The notes: generated by a model from the sequence alone, not told the origin. A DNA stretch of 64,000 bases from Thiohalomonas denitrificans (GCF_016841685.1 NZ_JAENYR010000013.1:1-64000), one strand, 5' to 3'. Shown: positions 17,901-27,597, counted from the stretch's first letter. Numbers and translations are program-made.

Positions 17901-19326
17901 TATGTCTTAGTGGGGGCTTGTCACTGTTAACGAATGCCGGACTCGCTGATAGGCGAGTCAAGGTTCTCTGCCGAGCGTCGATCTGTCTCTGATATCGAGT
18001 GGTATAGGCTGCGCTCATGGCGAGGGTGGCGAGAAACTGAAAATCGAGTACAGCAAATCGGGAGTTTGCTAAATTGGACAAGAGCAGGATCAATAAGATG
18101 CCGCTGGTTGCTGCGCTGAGATCATCGGGTATCAGCTTTTTTCTATAAGCCGCCATTAATTGACGGAGGACGAAAATCCCCAGCAAACCGAAGAGGCCGG
18201 CACCCACAATCCCCAGCTGTGCCAAGATGGTAAGGAATCCGTTGTGCAGGTGTGCAAATCGCGGCAGATTGCTTGCCTGGAGTCTGTCGATGGGTTCAGA
18301 AAAATCTTGAGGGGAAAAGTGCTTCTCTATCTCCGTGCCAGGTCCCCACCCCAATAGCGGGCGCTCCAACCAACGTTTCAGGCCATAATGCAGAAGGTGC
18401 AGTCGTGCTCCCATTGATTGGAAAGGAATCTGCTCCATCTGTGCGCCATTCAGGAATGCCGATATGGTCGCGCGATCCTTGGTGAGGCGTTGCTCCACCG
18501 TGGAGGAGTTTTGCATCGCAATAAGCACTAATATGGAGAACATCACGCCGAAGATTGCCAGCTTTTTGCGGTCAAGATGACGAACAATGACCAAGGAAGC
18601 AAGCAGGAGTCCCAGACTTGTTGCGACCCAAGCGCCGCGCGATTGGGCTGTGATTTGAAGTTGCAACAAGATGGCAAAGCCTGCAAACCAGAGAAGGCCA
18701 ATAGCAAGTTTTGACAGGGGTCGGGACCGACTATTGAGTATCTTTGGCGTGAATATCAGCATTGCGATGAGGCAGGCGCCTGAAAGGATTCCTGCAAACA
18801 TGATCGAGTAGGCGAATCCGGTCCGCCCGCTTCGAAGGGCGATTTCGATATTCGAAAGGTCGAAGCTCACAACCAGGTGCACGAATAGACCAAGGAGTGC
18901 CAGCAGAAAGCTCCAGTAGATCCGTTTCGGATCTCCCCTCATCCACCAGGCAAGTACCAGGAAAACAACAAGACGTCCCCAGTTTCGGGCTCCCTTCCAC
19001 TGTTCGGTAGCGGTTCGAGGGAATTCGTTGGCCGCCAGATATGCATTCACTATGAGATAGAGGATGAAGGCGCAAGCCATCCAGAATGCCGGATCCCGGC
19101 TCAATTCCCTGCGAACTTCCCGAAACGAACCAGTAATGGCAATCAGCATCAGGAAAAGCCCAACCGCGGAGCCGACCTGGCCCAGGAAGGCGAAAAATGA
19201 AAACAGGTACAAACCTCCAAGCCCAATCTGTGTTGTCCACGTTGTTGATTGCGTCTTGTTGTACGCGATTGTTATGGCCAACGGATTTTTACACTCTGGC
19301 TTAGCTGTTTTATGAAAGGTGTCCAC
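17854..19326 (-). CDS. O-antigen ligase / polymerase family membrane protein
   Basis: This is a 490-aa polytopic membrane protein with roughly ten hydrophobic segments (for example YLFSFFAFLGQVGSAVGLFL and LVVFLVLAWWM). It has a large periplasmic loop in the second half containing RPLLGWGPGTE and FAHLHNGFLTILAQLG. The H-x2-N pattern and the position of the loop match the Wzy_C/WaaL family, which joins O-chains to the lipid A core or polymerises them. The last 15 or so codons overlap the GT9 gene in another frame. The name waaL is plausible from the core-gene context, but ligase and polymerase cannot be separated by sequence alone. Confidence 0.82.
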   Translation of the reverse strand: MDTFHKTAKPECKNPLAITIAYNKTQSTTWTTQIGLGGLYLFSFFAFLGQVGSAVGLFLMLIAITGSFREVRRELSRDPAFWMACAFILYLIVNAYLAANEFPRTATEQWKGARNWGRLVVFLVLAWWMRGDPKRIYWSFLLALLGLFVHLVVSFDLSNIEIALRSGRTGFAYSIMFAGILSGACLIAMLIFTPKILNSRSRPLSKLAIGLLWFAGFAILLQLQITAQSRGAWVATSLGLLLASLVIVRHLDRKKLAIFGVMFSILVLIAMQNSSTVEQRLTKDRATISAFLNGAQMEQIPFQSMGARLHLLHYGLKRWLERPLLGWGPGTEIEKHFSPQDFSEPIDRLQASNLPRFAHLHNGFLTILAQLGIVGAGLFGLLGIFVLRQLMAAYRKKLIPDDLSAATSGILLILLLSNLANSRFAVLDFQFLATLAMSAAYTTRYQRQIDARQRTLTRLSASPAFVNSDKPPLRHNDPHPHTGRPQRQAR

Positions 19327-19382
19327 GGTTTACATAACCCATAAGAGCGCGAGAAGCCCCAGCTTTAGTCGTGGGGAGGGTG

Positions 19383-20054
19383 TCAAAGTCGGAACACGTT
19401 CTTGGTGCGATAGAATACCGCTGTATTTTTTCGCTCGAAGAACCCGGGCTTAAAGCCCCAAAAATTTAGCTGGCGAAAACCGTTTTCTGCCAGATTGTCA
19501 GCCGCCGCCTGGTAGCGTTCTCTTTCGAAGTCATCGAAGACAATGACACCACGCTCAGACAAGGCTTCGATTGCCGCATGCGCACAGTTGACCCGATCTC
19601 GGCCATCTACTACTACGACATCGAAGCGCTCCTGTCGGGTTGGGGCCATCTTCTGATATTTCCCGCCATACTCCAGTTCACAGAAGATAATCTCTGCATT
19701 ATCAGGTGCAGAGGTTTTGAGGTGTCGAAACCACTCGGCGTGATGTTCAACAGTGGTGACCTTCTTTACCCGACTGGCGAAGTAGAGGGTCGAATTGCCG
19801 CCTCCGTACTCGAAGACGCTCATGTCAAGGTTCAGGCGCTCGTCAAGGAAGTCGATGGCGGGATAGGTGAACCAGGGCAGCGGGTTGTTCTCTCGATCCA
19901 CCGGACGGCCTTCAAGGAAGGCATTGATCCAGCCCGATTCTACAAAGAAGCCTTTATATAAGTGCGAAAGCATTCGCCTGACTATCTCAGGATTGGTGAC
20001 AAGATACCGCAGCACGGTGCCGGTCTTGTTCAATGCTTCGACAACTTTGGTCAC
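19383..20054 (-). CDS. SAM-dependent methyltransferase-like protein
   Basis: The 223-aa protein has a Rossmann-like core: VFEYGGGNSTLYFASRVKKV (motif I-like, with EYGGGNST), VTTVEHHAEWF, and FDVVVVDGRDRVNCA. This resembles class I methyltransferases near the FkbM group. The frame is open further upstream, but GTG at 20054 follows an AAGGAAG ribosome binding site and starts 1 bp after the stop of the preceding glycosyltransferase. It probably modifies a sugar or glycolipid of the surface polysaccharide; the substrate is unknown. Local base composition looks richer in A/T than the flanking operons. Confidence 0.7.
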   Translation of the reverse strand: MTKVVEALNKTGTVLRYLVTNPEIVRRMLSHLYKGFFVESGWINAFLEGRPVDRENNPLPWFTYPAIDFLDERLNLDMSVFEYGGGNSTLYFASRVKKVTTVEHHAEWFRHLKTSAPDNAEIIFCELEYGGKYQKMAPTRQERFDVVVVDGRDRVNCAHAAIEALSERGVIVFDDFERERYQAAADNLAENGFRQLNFWGFKPGFFERKNTAVFYRTKNVFRL

Positions 20055-20055
20055 T

Positions 20056-21243
20056 TTAACTTCCTTTCGGTTGGTAATGGGCCTGAATTTTTTCGTGCAG
20101 CGGTAGCATGACGGCCTGCCAGACGAGGTGCATGTCGGCATATTCGCGCGCTTGCTCCGACATCGCCTTGAGTTGTTCCGGATTCGCCATCAGTTGGGTC
20201 AATGCCCGGGCCGTAATAGCAGGGTCATCAGCTGGAAAAGTGATCCCGGTACGCCCATCATTGGTCAGATCTTGTACGGATGGCAGGTGTTCACTACCCG
20301 CGATTACGTTTCCAAAGTACTGCGCCTCCACCAGTACATTGCCGAACGTCTCGCGGCGTGAAGGGAGGCAAAAGATTTTCGATCGGCTGTACCATTGGTA
20401 AAGCAGGGCCTTATCGGCAATATGTTCCAGAAACGTCACTTTCCTGGCCTTTTCCGGGTTTAGCTGACGAAATTCGGCAATTGCGTTTTGGAATTCCGGA
20501 GTCTGTGAGCCGATGAAAACAAACTGCCAGCCCTCGGGGATCACCATTGCGGCGATAGTACTCAGCAAGTGCTCTGAGTTCTTCTGCGGGATACCCATCC
20601 TTGCCACATGAAGTACGATGTTTTCTTTATCTGGAAAGGCGCGTCGATGCACGCCGAGTCGGGCAACGATATCGGGATCAAAACCGCATGGCATCAACAT
20701 GAGTTTGTCACGATCGACCTGGGTGACACTATCAAATACCGGTCGCGACTCCACCGATACCGCATCGCAATGTTTCAAGAACAACTTTCCGAGCAGACGC
20801 ATCCACCAGCGGTATACAAAGAAGGCATTATCGACATAGAACCCGAAGCGTGGGCTCGAGGTGTCCGCCTTTGCATAGAGGAATCCACGAGGATTGAATA
20901 GTTTATAGAGAAGTCCGTTGTAAATGGGGCGCTTCTTTACGTTGTAAACCATCAGGACATCGATTGAACGAGCGTTGCGGGCGATATACCACCAAAATGG
21001 CAATTTGGCTTTCTTTGACCATAAGGAAGGCAGGAAGCGCAGCCTCAATGCTCCGCCCAACTCCCTCTTTGCATAGGGATACTCCCCATTGCGATAGGTA
21101 ACTACCTCAGCTTTGTAACCAAAGTGTTTGCCCATGGTATAGGGAACCATTCCGTGCGGTTTCATCAGCCGCACATTATCGATTACCTCGCAGGCGACCA
21201 CGAACTTGAGTTTTTTCTGCATAAACCCGTTGGAAATCTTCAA
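20056..21243 (-). CDS. Family 4 / group 1 glycosyltransferase
   Basis: This is a 395-aa GT-B glycosyltransferase. Visible features are an N-terminal acceptor domain and, in the second half, VLHVARMGIPQKNSEHLL and the donor-site region IFCLPSRRETFGNVLVEAQYFG. These are followed by SVQDLTNDGRTGITF. A second ATG at residue 8 (MQKKLKFVV) is an alternative start. The methyltransferase-like gene follows after 1 bp. It is part of the putative O-antigen or outer-core block read on the minus strand. Confidence 0.85.
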   Translation of the reverse strand: MKISNGFMQKKLKFVVACEVIDNVRLMKPHGMVPYTMGKHFGYKAEVVTYRNGEYPYAKRELGGALRLRFLPSLWSKKAKLPFWWYIARNARSIDVLMVYNVKKRPIYNGLLYKLFNPRGFLYAKADTSSPRFGFYVDNAFFVYRWWMRLLGKLFLKHCDAVSVESRPVFDSVTQVDRDKLMLMPCGFDPDIVARLGVHRRAFPDKENIVLHVARMGIPQKNSEHLLSTIAAMVIPEGWQFVFIGSQTPEFQNAIAEFRQLNPEKARKVTFLEHIADKALLYQWYSRSKIFCLPSRRETFGNVLVEAQYFGNVIAGSEHLPSVQDLTNDGRTGITFPADDPAITARALTQLMANPEQLKAMSEQAREYADMHLVWQAVMLPLHEKIQAHYQPKGS

Positions 21244-21828
21244 TAACAGGAGTGTCCGCGGACAGTTGCTTCGGAGTCTATAGATTATGGTTGCAGCTGA
21301 CTAATACAGGCGCCACATTTCCAACAAGATGTTCCACTAAGCCGGAGTGATATTTTGCCTCGTTTGGCGGGATTTTGTAATAAGCGTGTCGCCCGAAAAG
21401 CGAACACAACTACTGGGACACAGGGGTCGTCACCACGAGAGCGGAGCATGCCGGAAGTGGGCCAGAATCCTGATTCAGGAGCCTGTCGCACTCTTATCCT
21501 CTATGTTTTACCTTTTTGGGCCCGTGAAACACGCAGGAGCCGAGTGCGACGAGTTAAATCTATCGGAGCTCCGTGGACGACTACACTATAGGTTAGGTGG
21601 ATCCTAAAGGGCTACGATCCGGCGAGCAAGTCCATTATCAAGTAGCTTTGGAGCTGCCCCAACGATGAGCCCGGTTCCTGACCCGTATTCAGGAGGGCCG
21701 GGTAGTCCCTTCGAGACAGGGGGCTATTTTTTAGCAGCCACTGCGAAGATCTGATTCACGCTCTGGGGGCGTGCTCTCAGGGAAGCACCAAAGCTCAGAC
21801 CAAAAACCTAAGCAAACCATCGCACAGC
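21244..21828. other. Gene-free gap between divergent glycosyltransferases
   Basis: I see no credible gene here; open frames are short and lack ribosome binding sites. It contains a TCCTGATTCAGGA palindrome (21468-21480), a partial match to the AGGAGCC repeat end just after it, and the hairpin/terminator structure listed at 21669-21734. Promoters for both flanking genes should lie here. Confidence 0.6.
21669..21734 (+). terminator. Nested hairpin followed by terminator-like hairpin (possible sRNA end or attenuator)
   Basis: A hairpin with outer stem CCCGG/CCGGG and inner stem CCTGA/TCAGG (about 21670-21702) is followed directly by TAGTCCC / GGGGCTA and TTTTTT (about 21702-21733). The second hairpin has the form of an intrinsic terminator on the + strand, about 95 bp before the next glycosyltransferase. 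No matching riboswitch class was recognised. Confidence 0.5.
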
Positions 21829-22896
21829 ATGAGAATCCTTTTTGTCGATCCAAAGTCCACCACTCCTTACGATTTCCAGCTTATGGAGTCGGTCGGCATC
21901 GGGGGTACCGAGGCCTCCCTGGTGCGTGTCGCTGAAGGTGTGTCCCGGAAGCACGATGTGGTGGTGGCGCAGCTTGGACGCAAAGAGCCCTACTCGGCGC
22001 ATGCGGGTTTGCGTTATGTGTCCATGGATGAAAAGCCCTTCGGCACCGAAGATCCGGATGTGGTCGTGGTGGTACGCAAACATCGGCTGACGCCCGTTTA
22101 CCGGGAGCGATATCCCCAAGCAGCGATTTACTGCTGGATTCACAATTGGCAACGCGCGGAGAATGTATTGAAACGCTATTGGCTTGCGCGCAATGGCTGT
22201 GGTGTGATTGCCGTCTCCGACGCACATTTGGCGGCCGCGGATCGTATCATCAACGGCCTTCCTGCCCGACTGCTTGGAAAAATCGCGGGGGCCCCGGGCC
22301 TGGTGCCGATCCAGCGGATCTACAACCCCATCAATGATGAGTTAAACCCGGATTCGATGCCGGTCAATCCGGACCAGCTGATCTTTTTCAGTACCGCGAA
22401 CAAAGGACTGCGTGAGGTTCTGAGAACATTCGCCCGGGTTCGCGAACGCTTTCCTTTAATGAAACTGCTGGTGGCCGGCAATAGACCGGAAGGGCTGAGG
22501 GTGAATCTTGCCAAGGACCTTTCTCCGGGTGTGGAACTGGTCGGACGCCTGCCCCAGGCGGAGGTGTTGAAGCTGGTGCGCCAGTCGCTTTGCGTTTTTT
22601 ACCCACAGACCATCCATCCCGAGACCTTCGGGCTCATCTACGCCGAGGCCAACGCAGTCGGCACCCCGGTGTTGGCGCACGATTTCGGCGCCGCCCGGGA
22701 GGTATTGGGTGGGCATGAGCAACTGGTCGACGGCCATGATGTCTCCGCGGTGATTGCAAAGCTTGCCGAATGGCGCGATGGTGGTCGGCCCCGGGTCAGT
22801 GCGCGACCACAGTTTCGCACCACCCGAGTAATTGCCGCCTGGCATGAATTCATTGAACCACACCATCGCCAAGTTGCTGATTTACAGACCCGATAG
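21829..22896 (+). CDS. Glycosyltransferase, GT4-like
   Basis: This 355-aa protein starts MRILFVDPKSTTPYDFQLMES, with a VGIGGTEASLVRVAEG loop as in GT4 enzymes. Its C-terminal donor domain has FFSTANKGLREVLRTF, VELVGRLPQAEVLKLV and the motif YPQTIHPETFGLIYAEANAVGTP-like region. It is transcribed alone on the + strand and faces the phosphoglycerol transferase gene tail to tail. It probably acts on the same surface glycan as its neighbours. Confidence 0.82.
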   Translation: MRILFVDPKSTTPYDFQLMESVGIGGTEASLVRVAEGVSRKHDVVVAQLGRKEPYSAHAGLRYVSMDEKPFGTEDPDVVVVVRKHRLTPVYRERYPQAAIYCWIHNWQRAENVLKRYWLARNGCGVIAVSDAHLAAADRIINGLPARLLGKIAGAPGLVPIQRIYNPINDELNPDSMPVNPDQLIFFSTANKGLREVLRTFARVRERFPLMKLLVAGNRPEGLRVNLAKDLSPGVELVGRLPQAEVLKLVRQSLCVFYPQTIHPETFGLIYAEANAVGTPVLAHDFGAAREVLGGHEQLVDGHDVSAVIAKLAEWRDGGRPRVSARPQFRTTRVIAAWHEFIEPHHRQVADLQTR

Positions 22897-22934
22897 AGGT
22901 GGTGACGGATAACCACCCTGACACAGAAGGATAC

Positions 22935-25028
22935 CTATTCAGTCGCTGCTTCAGGAAGCTGGCTCCCTTTGCGCACCCGATACCAACCCAACGCCTTTAA
23001 GGCATTGTTGTATTCTCGTATTTCCGCCAAGTCATCGAGTACTGCCGGGGGTTCGCAGCCCGGCAAGGCCCAAGTGTTGGTGGGACCCGCATTGGTGGCC
23101 AAAAAGTTCTCGCCGATGATGAAGCTGGGTCCCAGGCCGTAGCTGGGCGAGGGTTTACTGAGCAGATCGCGCCCGAAGCTGTAATAGGTGAACCCGGCTG
23201 GAGCCGCCAGTTCGAACAGGGTGGCCGGGACGTCAAGGTGGCTGCCGGCGGTCGCCGGCGTTTCCCTGCGTTCTCCCAGCACTTCCGGCCCATAGAGTAC
23301 GAATGGGACGGCATCTTGCTCCACCACGCTGTCGCCGGGAAACCGGATCTCCAGGCGACGAGTGTGATCGCCGGTGATGGCGAAGAGCGAATCCCCAAAC
23401 TGCCGCTCCGCTTCGGCTACAAAGTGTCCCAGTTGTTGATCCGCATACCAGAGATGCCCGAGTTCCCGCATTGTGGTTCGTTTGGTTTCGACGAGCGGCT
23501 CGGGTAGCTCCTTTATCGGATAGCCCAGCCGTTCGAGGTCCAGATCGAATGGGGGATGGTTGGTGGTGGTCAGGATCAGGTTGAAACTGGGCTGGTTGTC
23601 GTCCATGGATTCAAGGACGAAATCGAACAGGTGTTTGTCATTCACCCCCCACTCGTTGGTGGAGGCACCCGCTCTCATGCTGCCGCCGCCCCATACTTCG
23701 TCGAAGCCCTGGGCAAGCGCAAAGGAATCGACCCGCTGCCAGCTCAGGTAGCCGCCGTAGTAGAAACGGGTGCGATACCCCATGCGCCGAAAGGTCTCTG
23801 CGGTGGACGAGGGGAGCGGTTTTTGGGTGCCCGGTTCATAATTCACGTTCAGGCCCGTGTCGGGTAGGCCTGTCATCATTACGTTGAGAGCGCCAATCGT
23901 ACCGGTGGTATAAGTCGGCAGGAAGTTGGCGAAGTAGATCCCTCGCTCCGCCAAATCGCTAAGCTGTGGAGCGAATCCGGTCCAGCGGTACTCGGGCATT
24001 ACTGTCCAGCCGTCGTGGCTCTCCATGAGTACCAAAAAGATGTGACGCGGTCTGGTCGCTGCGCCCGCCGCCTGCATTCGCAATCCTTCATCGATGTCGC
24101 GGGGTACCGGTCCGGTTTCTCCGTGAACGTCACGCACCGCGGCCAGCGCCGCATGCAGATCCCGGCTCGGCCATAGGGAATCCAGATTGCCCGAGCGCTC
24201 AAGCGCCAGTTTCGAATCCAGGGTATAGCGGAGTGCCGACAAGGGATTGACTACCATGCGGTTGAGCATCAGATCGTTCACCACATGGGCATGCTTCAAC
24301 CGGATTGGTTGGCCCCAGAGGGTTCCGCCTCTCATGAAAACGACGAACAGGAAAAATAGCACCAGCGCCAGTCCTGCGCGGGCAAGCCCTCCGCGCACCG
24401 CGGCCAGGGCGAAGACAAAGCGGGGATTCCAGAGTAGCCAGCGGCGCACTAACCAGAGGCTCAGAACCATGATCGGCGCCGTCGCGATCAGGAACAGCAG
24501 CGGGTGATACTCCTTCCAAACCGTGGTGAGAATTGCCATGGCATCGTCATGGAGCATCCCGAAGATGTGGTGATTGAACTGGTCGCTGTACTCGTGGAAA
24601 AAGACCAGATTAGCGGCCAGCAGGGGTAAGGCGAGTACTACGTAGCCGTAGCCCACATAGAGACGCAGGCGATGCAGGAGCTTGCCTGTCGGCAGGATGA
24701 GGATTGTAAGTGAAGCCAGGAAGGTGAGCGCCGCCCAGCTGGCCGCTGTGCTGATGTCGAAACGCAATCCCATGCCCTGCACCAGGAGCAGATCGCCGAA
24801 TCCCTTGTCGCCGATGCGTGCACTGAAGGCCCCTATCAGCACCGGTCGGTAGAGCTGGAGGATGGCGAAAACGAATACGAATAGTTGGAGATCCTTCCCC
24901 CACTGGTGCAACAGCGCACCGGTTCCCCGCCGCGCTGATGCTTCTCCTTCGCGGGCGGCACTCTCCGAAACAGCGCTCCAGCTGATTTGCCCCGTCCCTG
25001 TGCAGGCGTTTTCAGACACACTACTCAT
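22935..25028 (-). CDS. LtaS-like sulfatase-fold phosphoglycerol/phosphoethanolamine transferase, membrane-anchored
   Basis: The 697-aa protein has about five N-terminal membrane helices within the first 230 residues and then a periplasmic alkaline-phosphatase-fold domain of the LTA synthase family. The domain has LVLMESHDGWT, the presumed catalytic Thr in TYTTGTIGALN, DKHLFDFVLESM, and the metal-binding ITGDHTRR. The ATG at 25028 follows AAGGGGA. Gram-negative members such as OpgB transfer phosphoglycerol to glycans. The UDP-xylose synthase gene lies 28 bp upstream on the same strand, so a surface glycan is a likely substrate. Confidence 0.85.
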   Translation of the reverse strand: MSSVSENACTGTGQISWSAVSESAAREGEASARRGTGALLHQWGKDLQLFVFVFAILQLYRPVLIGAFSARIGDKGFGDLLLVQGMGLRFDISTAASWAALTFLASLTILILPTGKLLHRLRLYVGYGYVVLALPLLAANLVFFHEYSDQFNHHIFGMLHDDAMAILTTVWKEYHPLLFLIATAPIMVLSLWLVRRWLLWNPRFVFALAAVRGGLARAGLALVLFFLFVVFMRGGTLWGQPIRLKHAHVVNDLMLNRMVVNPLSALRYTLDSKLALERSGNLDSLWPSRDLHAALAAVRDVHGETGPVPRDIDEGLRMQAAGAATRPRHIFLVLMESHDGWTVMPEYRWTGFAPQLSDLAERGIYFANFLPTYTTGTIGALNVMMTGLPDTGLNVNYEPGTQKPLPSSTAETFRRMGYRTRFYYGGYLSWQRVDSFALAQGFDEVWGGGSMRAGASTNEWGVNDKHLFDFVLESMDDNQPSFNLILTTTNHPPFDLDLERLGYPIKELPEPLVETKRTTMRELGHLWYADQQLGHFVAEAERQFGDSLFAITGDHTRRLEIRFPGDSVVEQDAVPFVLYGPEVLGERRETPATAGSHLDVPATLFELAAPAGFTYYSFGRDLLSKPSPSYGLGPSFIIGENFLATNAGPTNTWALPGCEPPAVLDDLAEIREYNNALKALGWYRVRKGSQLPEAATE

Positions 25029-25056
25029 GCGTTTTCCCCTTATCGACGAGCACTGA

Positions 25057-26001
25057 TCAACCCAGCATCTCCTTGAAATAGCCAATGGTTTGCTCCAGTC
25101 CTTCGGCCAGCTTTACTTTCGGCTCCCAGCCCAGCTTTTCACGGGCCAGGTCGATGACGGGCTTTCGCTGCCTGGGGTCATCGAAGGGGAGGGGTTTGTA
25201 GACGATTTCGGATTTGGAACCGGTCATATCGAGGACCTTTTCGGCCAGCTCGGAAATCGTGAATTCGCCGGGATTGCCGAGATTGGCGGGACCGGTGAAA
25301 TCATCCGGTGACTCCATCAGCCGTACGAATCCTTCCACCATGTCGTCCACATAACAGAATGATCGTGTTTGCAGGCCCTCTCCATAGATGGTGATAGGCT
25401 CGTTTTTCAGCGCCTGCACGATGAAATTGGAAACCACACGGCCATCGTTGGGATGCATGCGCGGTCCATAGGTGTTGAATATTCGCGCAACCTTGATCTT
25501 GAGGCTGTGCTGACGGTAGTAGTCGAAAAACAGGGTTTCGGCGCAACGCTTGCCTTCGTCATAGCAGGAGCGACGGCCGATCGGGTTGACATGGCCCCAG
25601 TAGTTTTCGGGCTGCGGGTGTATCTCCGGATCGCCGTAAACCTCTGATGTAGAGGCTTGCATGATTTTGGCGCTGGTGCGCTTTGCAAGGCCGAGCATGT
25701 TGATGGCGCCGTGAACACTGGTCTTCGTGGTTTGAACCGGGTCGTGTTGATAGTGAATCGGTGATGCGGGACAGGCCAGGTTGTAGATCTCGTCGATTTC
25801 GACGTACAGCGGAAAGGTGACGTCATGGCGCAGAAGTTCGAAATGCGGGTTCGGCAGCAAATGCAGGATGTTGTCCTTACTGCCGGTAAAGAAATTATCC
25901 AGGCAGAGAACATCGTGGCCGTCCGCCAACAGTCTCTCGCAAAGATGCGAACCGAGAAATCCGGCCCCCCCGGTGATTAGTACTCTTTTTCTGGTGTGCA
26001 T
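25057..26001 (-). CDS. UDP-glucuronate decarboxylase (UDP-xylose synthase), SDR family
   Basis: This 314-aa extended SDR enzyme converts UDP-glucuronate to UDP-xylose. It has the NAD motif [11 protein letters not shown] at residues 10-20, the active site [16 protein letters not shown] with [11 protein letters not shown] (YxxxK), and the family signature [17 protein letters not shown]. The [14 protein letters not shown] segment points to UXS rather than a dTDP-glucose dehydratase. It is the first gene of a two-gene unit with the LtaS-like transferase. Its product would supply xylose for a glycan. Confidence 0.92.
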   Translation of the reverse strand: MHTRKRVLITGGAGFLGSHLCERLLADGHDVLCLDNFFTGSKDNILHLLPNPHFELLRHDVTFPLYVEIDEIYNLACPASPIHYQHDPVQTTKTSVHGAINMLGLAKRTSAKIMQASTSEVYGDPEIHPQPENYWGHVNPIGRRSCYDEGKRCAETLFFDYYRQHSLKIKVARIFNTYGPRMHPNDGRVVSNFIVQALKNEPITIYGEGLQTRSFCYVDDMVEGFVRLMESPDDFTGPANLGNPGEFTISELAEKVLDMTGSKSEIVYKPLPFDDPRQRKPVIDLAREKLGWEPKVKLAEGLEQTIGYFKEMLG

Positions 26002-26052
26002 TGAGCGAGTCCAATTTTCTGAGAAAGTTCGAAGCGTTGTTTAATCTTGCCG

Positions 26053-26173
26053 GGAGCCTGTCCGAGACTAGCGACCGTCACGAAGGCTTGGCCGCACGAC
26101 TCCATGGATGGAGGAGCTAGAGCGAAGCAGGATGCCAGAGCCGAGTAGGTCGGTCTATTCTCGGACAGGCTCC
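26053..26173. mobile_element. MITE-like element with GGAGCCTGTCCGAGA ends
   Basis: The left end GGAGCCTGTCCGAGACTAGCG (26053 onward) is answered by the right end TATTCTCGGACAGGCTCC ending at 26173, giving a 121-bp non-coding element. The inner part TAGAGCGAAGCAGGATGCC is shared with the remnant at 46997-47054. It has no coding capacity. Confidence 0.75.
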
Positions 26174-26505
26174 ACCCTGATACCGCATCTCCTACTTCGC
26201 TGCTTTCGCGTGGAGCACCGAGTTGGCGGTACGAATCCAAGCTCTCTTGTAGCTCGAACCTTGTGAGTCGTTCATCATGCATGCGTGTGGAATCTTGCTG
26301 ACAGAGCAGACCCTGGTGTTGGCTTCCTCCTCGCACGCTACATGAGTTTTCAAGTGATTCTCCGAGCGAGAATTATATAGGGTATCTGCTCCGGCTGTCT
26401 CACTGGAAACGGGAGATGTTTGGTGTTACTGCATGGCGTGAAGGAAATCACCTCACCGCCAATGGCAATGCACAAAGACATCAGGATCAGCAGCTGGAAT
26501 CAAGG
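26174..26505. other. Gene-free gap upstream of the UDP-xylose synthase gene
   Basis: I see no gene, repeat or clear hairpin. A stretch richer in A/T around 26345-26385 (AGAATTATATAGGG) could hold a promoter. Confidence 0.4.
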
Positions 26506-27597
26506 TCAAGGTGAAAAAGGCGACTCAGACACTGTGGTATTTCCTGTGGGGCGGGTCATTGCCTGATCCAGGGTTTCGATAACCTCTTGCGGGGTAATGC
26601 GCTCCATGGTCCCCTCGGTACGTACGCGGGCACCCCAGCGAACTTGCTCCGGTGGTTTTCCGTAGCGCTCTTGAACCGCTTCGGCATACCGGCTGACGAC
26701 CAGGTCGAGGCTCCCGTAGGGGCCGGCCCGTTCCGGGTTGGTGGTCGCGTAGAGGCCGATGACCGGCGTCCCGGCGGCGTTGGCCAGATGGGCCGGTCCG
26801 CTGTCGGGGGCCAACACCAGGGTAGCCCTTTGGAGAATGGCGAACAGCTGTTTCAAGTCGGTCCGCCCAACCAGATTGAGAGATTCGTGGCGCATGAGGG
26901 TGACGATCTCGTCACCGTATTGATTTTCAATCGTGCTCAGCCCGCCGGTGATGACGACCCGCATGCCGTGATGCTCTACTGCATGGTCGGCCACCGTGGC
27001 ATAGCCTTCCGCCGTCCAGTTGCGGTATGCCTGGCTGGAACAGGGGCTGACCACGAGGGTCGGCTGTTCAGGGATCGCTTGCCGGGAACAGGTGCGGGCG
27101 TATTCCGGCACGGGAATATCCCAGCGCATCATCCGATCATTGATCCCGAGTGCTTCGCTGAATCCGAAGAAGCTTTCGATGACGTGCTGCCGGGGCCGAT
27201 AAGGAATACGGTGGTTGGTGAAAAGCCACTGGAAATCCCTGGCCCGTTTGCGGTCGAAACCGAGCCGAATATCGGCGTTGACCAGCAGGCTGATCAGGCT
27301 CGCGCGCAGGGACATTTGCATGTGCAGCAGGACATCGAAGTGCCGATCGGCCAGCTGCCGCCTGATTTCGGCGAAGGCGCTCCATCGCTTCGCCTTGTCA
27401 AAGGTGATAAATTCGATCCCTTCGATGTCCTCCACCAGGGAGTGTTCGGCCTTGCCGATGATCCAGGTTATCTGCGTTTCGGGCCAGTGTGCCTGAAGCG
27501 TACGGACCACGGGCAGGACGTGACTGACATCCCCGACTGCCGAGAGGCGGAGCAAACAGAGCCGCTCCGGCGGCGAGTTAAACGGCAGCTTGTTCAT
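26506..27597 (-). CDS. Family 9 glycosyltransferase, heptosyltransferase I-like
   Basis: This is a 363-aa GT9 protein. It starts MNKLPFNSPPERLCLLRLSA and then VGDVSHVLPVVRTLQ, the LRLSAVGDV beginning typical of WaaC-like enzymes. It also has VSPCSSQAYRNWTAEGYATVAD and LVLAPDSGPAHLANAAGTPVIGLY. It probably adds the first heptose to Kdo or a related core sugar. The frame is open further upstream, but the ATG at 27597 is the start that fits the family. That start codon overlaps the start codon of the divergent Kdo kinase gene by two bases. Confidence 0.87.
   Translation of the reverse strand: MNKLPFNSPPERLCLLRLSAVGDVSHVLPVVRTLQAHWPETQITWIIGKAEHSLVEDIEGIEFITFDKAKRWSAFAEIRRQLADRHFDVLLHMQMSLRASLISLLVNADIRLGFDRKRARDFQWLFTNHRIPYRPRQHVIESFFGFSEALGINDRMMRWDIPVPEYARTCSRQAIPEQPTLVVSPCSSQAYRNWTAEGYATVADHAVEHHGMRVVITGGLSTIENQYGDEIVTLMRHESLNLVGRTDLKQLFAILQRATLVLAPDSGPAHLANAAGTPVIGLYATTNPERAGPYGSLDLVVSRYAEAVQERYGKPPEQVRWGARVRTEGTMERITPQEVIETLDQAMTRPTGNTTVSESPFSP

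Noticed and set aside
21244-21828. ops/JUMPstart element or c-di-GMP riboswitch before the glycosyltransferase
   Set aside because: No GGCGGTAG core and no conserved riboswitch segments were found; only generic hairpins are present.
26053-26173. Complete insertion sequence
   Set aside because: The element is 121 bp with no coding capacity; no transposase frame occurs near this or any other copy in the window.
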